Source: Schleiferia thermophila
GTDB taxonomy: Bacteria > Bacteroidota > Bacteroidia > Flavobacteriales > Schleiferiaceae
Length of the DNA stretch: 64,000 nt
Direction of reading: 5' to 3'
Assembly: GCF_003337435.1 (NCBI RefSeq)
Contig: NZ_QPJS01000001.1
Coordinates: 760,513-824,512, forward strand
The notes beneath the pieces are model-generated. The model saw nothing but the letters and a program-made list of their open reading frames with translations. It was not told the DNA's origin and ran no database searches. The position numbers and the translations under genes were made by a program. Below are positions 63,346-64,000 of this stretch, piece after piece (position 1 is the stretch's first letter; the number at the start of each line of letters is the position of its first letter).

Positions 63346-64000
63346 ATGAGCGAAAATATTATCATTCTAGGCATCGAAACATCTTGTGACGACACCTCGG
63401 CTGCTGTATTAAGCGGTCGCAAAGTTCTTACCAATATTGTTTCTTCACAAAAAATTCACGCACAATGGGGTGGAGTAGTCCCGGAGCTTGCTTCCAGAGC
63501 TCATCATCTCAGCATATTACCTGTGGTCGAAACGGCCCTCAAAGAGGCCGGAGTTTCAAAAAAACAGTTGACTGCTATCGCTTATACACGTGGACCCGGG
63601 TTAATGGGCTCCTTATTGGTTGGTTCCAGTTTTGCACGGGCGATGGGCAGTGCGCTCAATATTCCAACCATACCGGTACATCATATGGAAGCTCACATTC
63701 TGGCTCATTTTATAGAAGATGAGATTCAAACGCCACCCGAATTTCCATTTCTTTGTCTCACTGTATCCGGGGGTCATACCCAGCTGGTTTTGGTAAGTGA
63801 TTTTACCGCTATGGAAGTACTAGGTCAAACTACTGATGACGCTGCCGGTGAGGCATTTGACAAGATTGCTAAATTACTGGGACTTCCTTATCCAGGCGGA
63901 CCGATGATTGACCGACTGGCAAAAAGCGGCAATCCGTCTGCGTTTCAATTTGCCAGACCTGTGGTTGCCGGGTATGATTATAGCTTTTCCGGGTTGAAAA
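63346..64000 (+). CDS. tsaD: tRNA N6-threonylcarbamoyladenosine transferase TsaD (cut by window edge)
   Basis: The frame from the ATG at 63346 stays open to the right edge, giving the first about 218 residues. It starts MSENIIILGIETSCDDTSAA, the standard TsaD opening. TRGPGLMGSLLVGSSFARA and VHHMEAHILAH follow, the latter with metal ligands His113 and His117 (HMEAH), then CLTVSGGHTQLV and TDDAAGEAFDKIAKLLGLPYPGGP. It completes t6A37 in ANN-decoding tRNAs with TsaB and TsaE. Only 15 bp separate it from tamB, so any promoter lies inside the tamB gene. Confidence 0.96.
   Translation, partial: MSENIIILGIETSCDDTSAAVLSGRKVLTNIVSSQKIHAQWGGVVPELASRAHHLSILPVVETALKEAGVSKKQLTAIAYTRGPGLMGSLLVGSSFARAMGSALNIPTIPVHHMEAHILAHFIEDEIQTPPEFPFLCLTVSGGHTQLVLVSDFTAMEVLGQTTDDAAGEAFDKIAKLLGLPYPGGPMIDRLAKSGNPSAFQFARPVVAGYDYSFSGLK

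Overview
The window looks like ordinary chromosome from a member of the Bacteroidota, about 40-45% GC. The evidence is a PorT-like protein next to ubiE, a secreted protein with a type IX secretion C-terminal signal, a three-gene succinate dehydrogenase with one cytochrome b subunit, a TamB-TsaD pair, SusC-style receptor architecture and promoters of the Bacteroidota type (TTTG, about 18-21 bp, TAnnTTTG). A Saprospiria- or Chitinophagia-like lineage would fit, but that is inference. No rRNA, tRNA, CRISPR array, prophage or intact insertion sequence was recognised.

Layout. 1-4.9 kb: the end of an ABC-F ATPase, mdh, a small DUF2256 zinc-ribbon gene overlapping a DASH cryptochrome, ACMSD, and a biotin carrier protein. 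4.9-15.2 kb: a rightward run with a secreted M1-peptidase-like protein lacking a zinc site, RseP, a Crp/Fnr regulator, then a tight cluster purB, aspartoacylase-like, alpha/beta hydrolase, pabB, tilS. 15.2-24.4 kb: a leftward run with a TPR/PD40/OmpA/LysM envelope protein, recN, a LysM-periplasmic-binding fusion, guaA, a Gly-rich exported protein and an esterase. 24.4-31.2 kb: a beta-CASP nuclease, a YkuK-type RNase H-like protein, two oxidoreductases, porT-ubiE, a small acidic protein and a NarL-type response regulator.

31.7-45.6 kb: sdhCAB, then leftward photolyase, nth and a DUF2214 membrane protein. After these come a secreted unknown, a ferredoxin divergent from an acyl-CoA reductase, a DUF4349 lipoprotein, a PQQ-type sugar dehydrogenase, a five-repeat carbohydrate-binding T9SS cargo, and an orphan paaBC pair. 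45.6-46.3 kb is a 0.7 kb stretch without an intact gene. 46.3-64 kb: an AddB-like nuclease with an aldo/keto reductase, a metal-linked module (TonB receptor, HMA protein, Cys-rich HYC_CC_PP protein), serC-serA, fumC, a PhoD-like phosphatase, crcB translationally coupled to tamB, and the start of tsaD.

How the genes fit together. Mdh, FumC and SdhCAB cover the C4 half of the TCA cycle, with UbiE making the menaquinone that the SdhC di-heme subunit would reduce. SerC-SerA feed serine synthesis. PurB and GuaA serve purine synthesis and PabB folate. Two photolyase-family proteins, Nth, RecN and AddB form a DNA-repair theme. PorT, TamB, RseP and the OmpA/LysM proteins are envelope biogenesis. No single new system stands out. 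The best leads are the DUF2256-cryptochrome overlap, an endonuclease III without Fe-S cysteines, a face-to-face palindromic promoter between ferredoxin and acyl-CoA reductase, an operator-like inverted repeat in the promoter of the carbohydrate-binding cargo, orphan paaBC, and two unusual LysM fusions.
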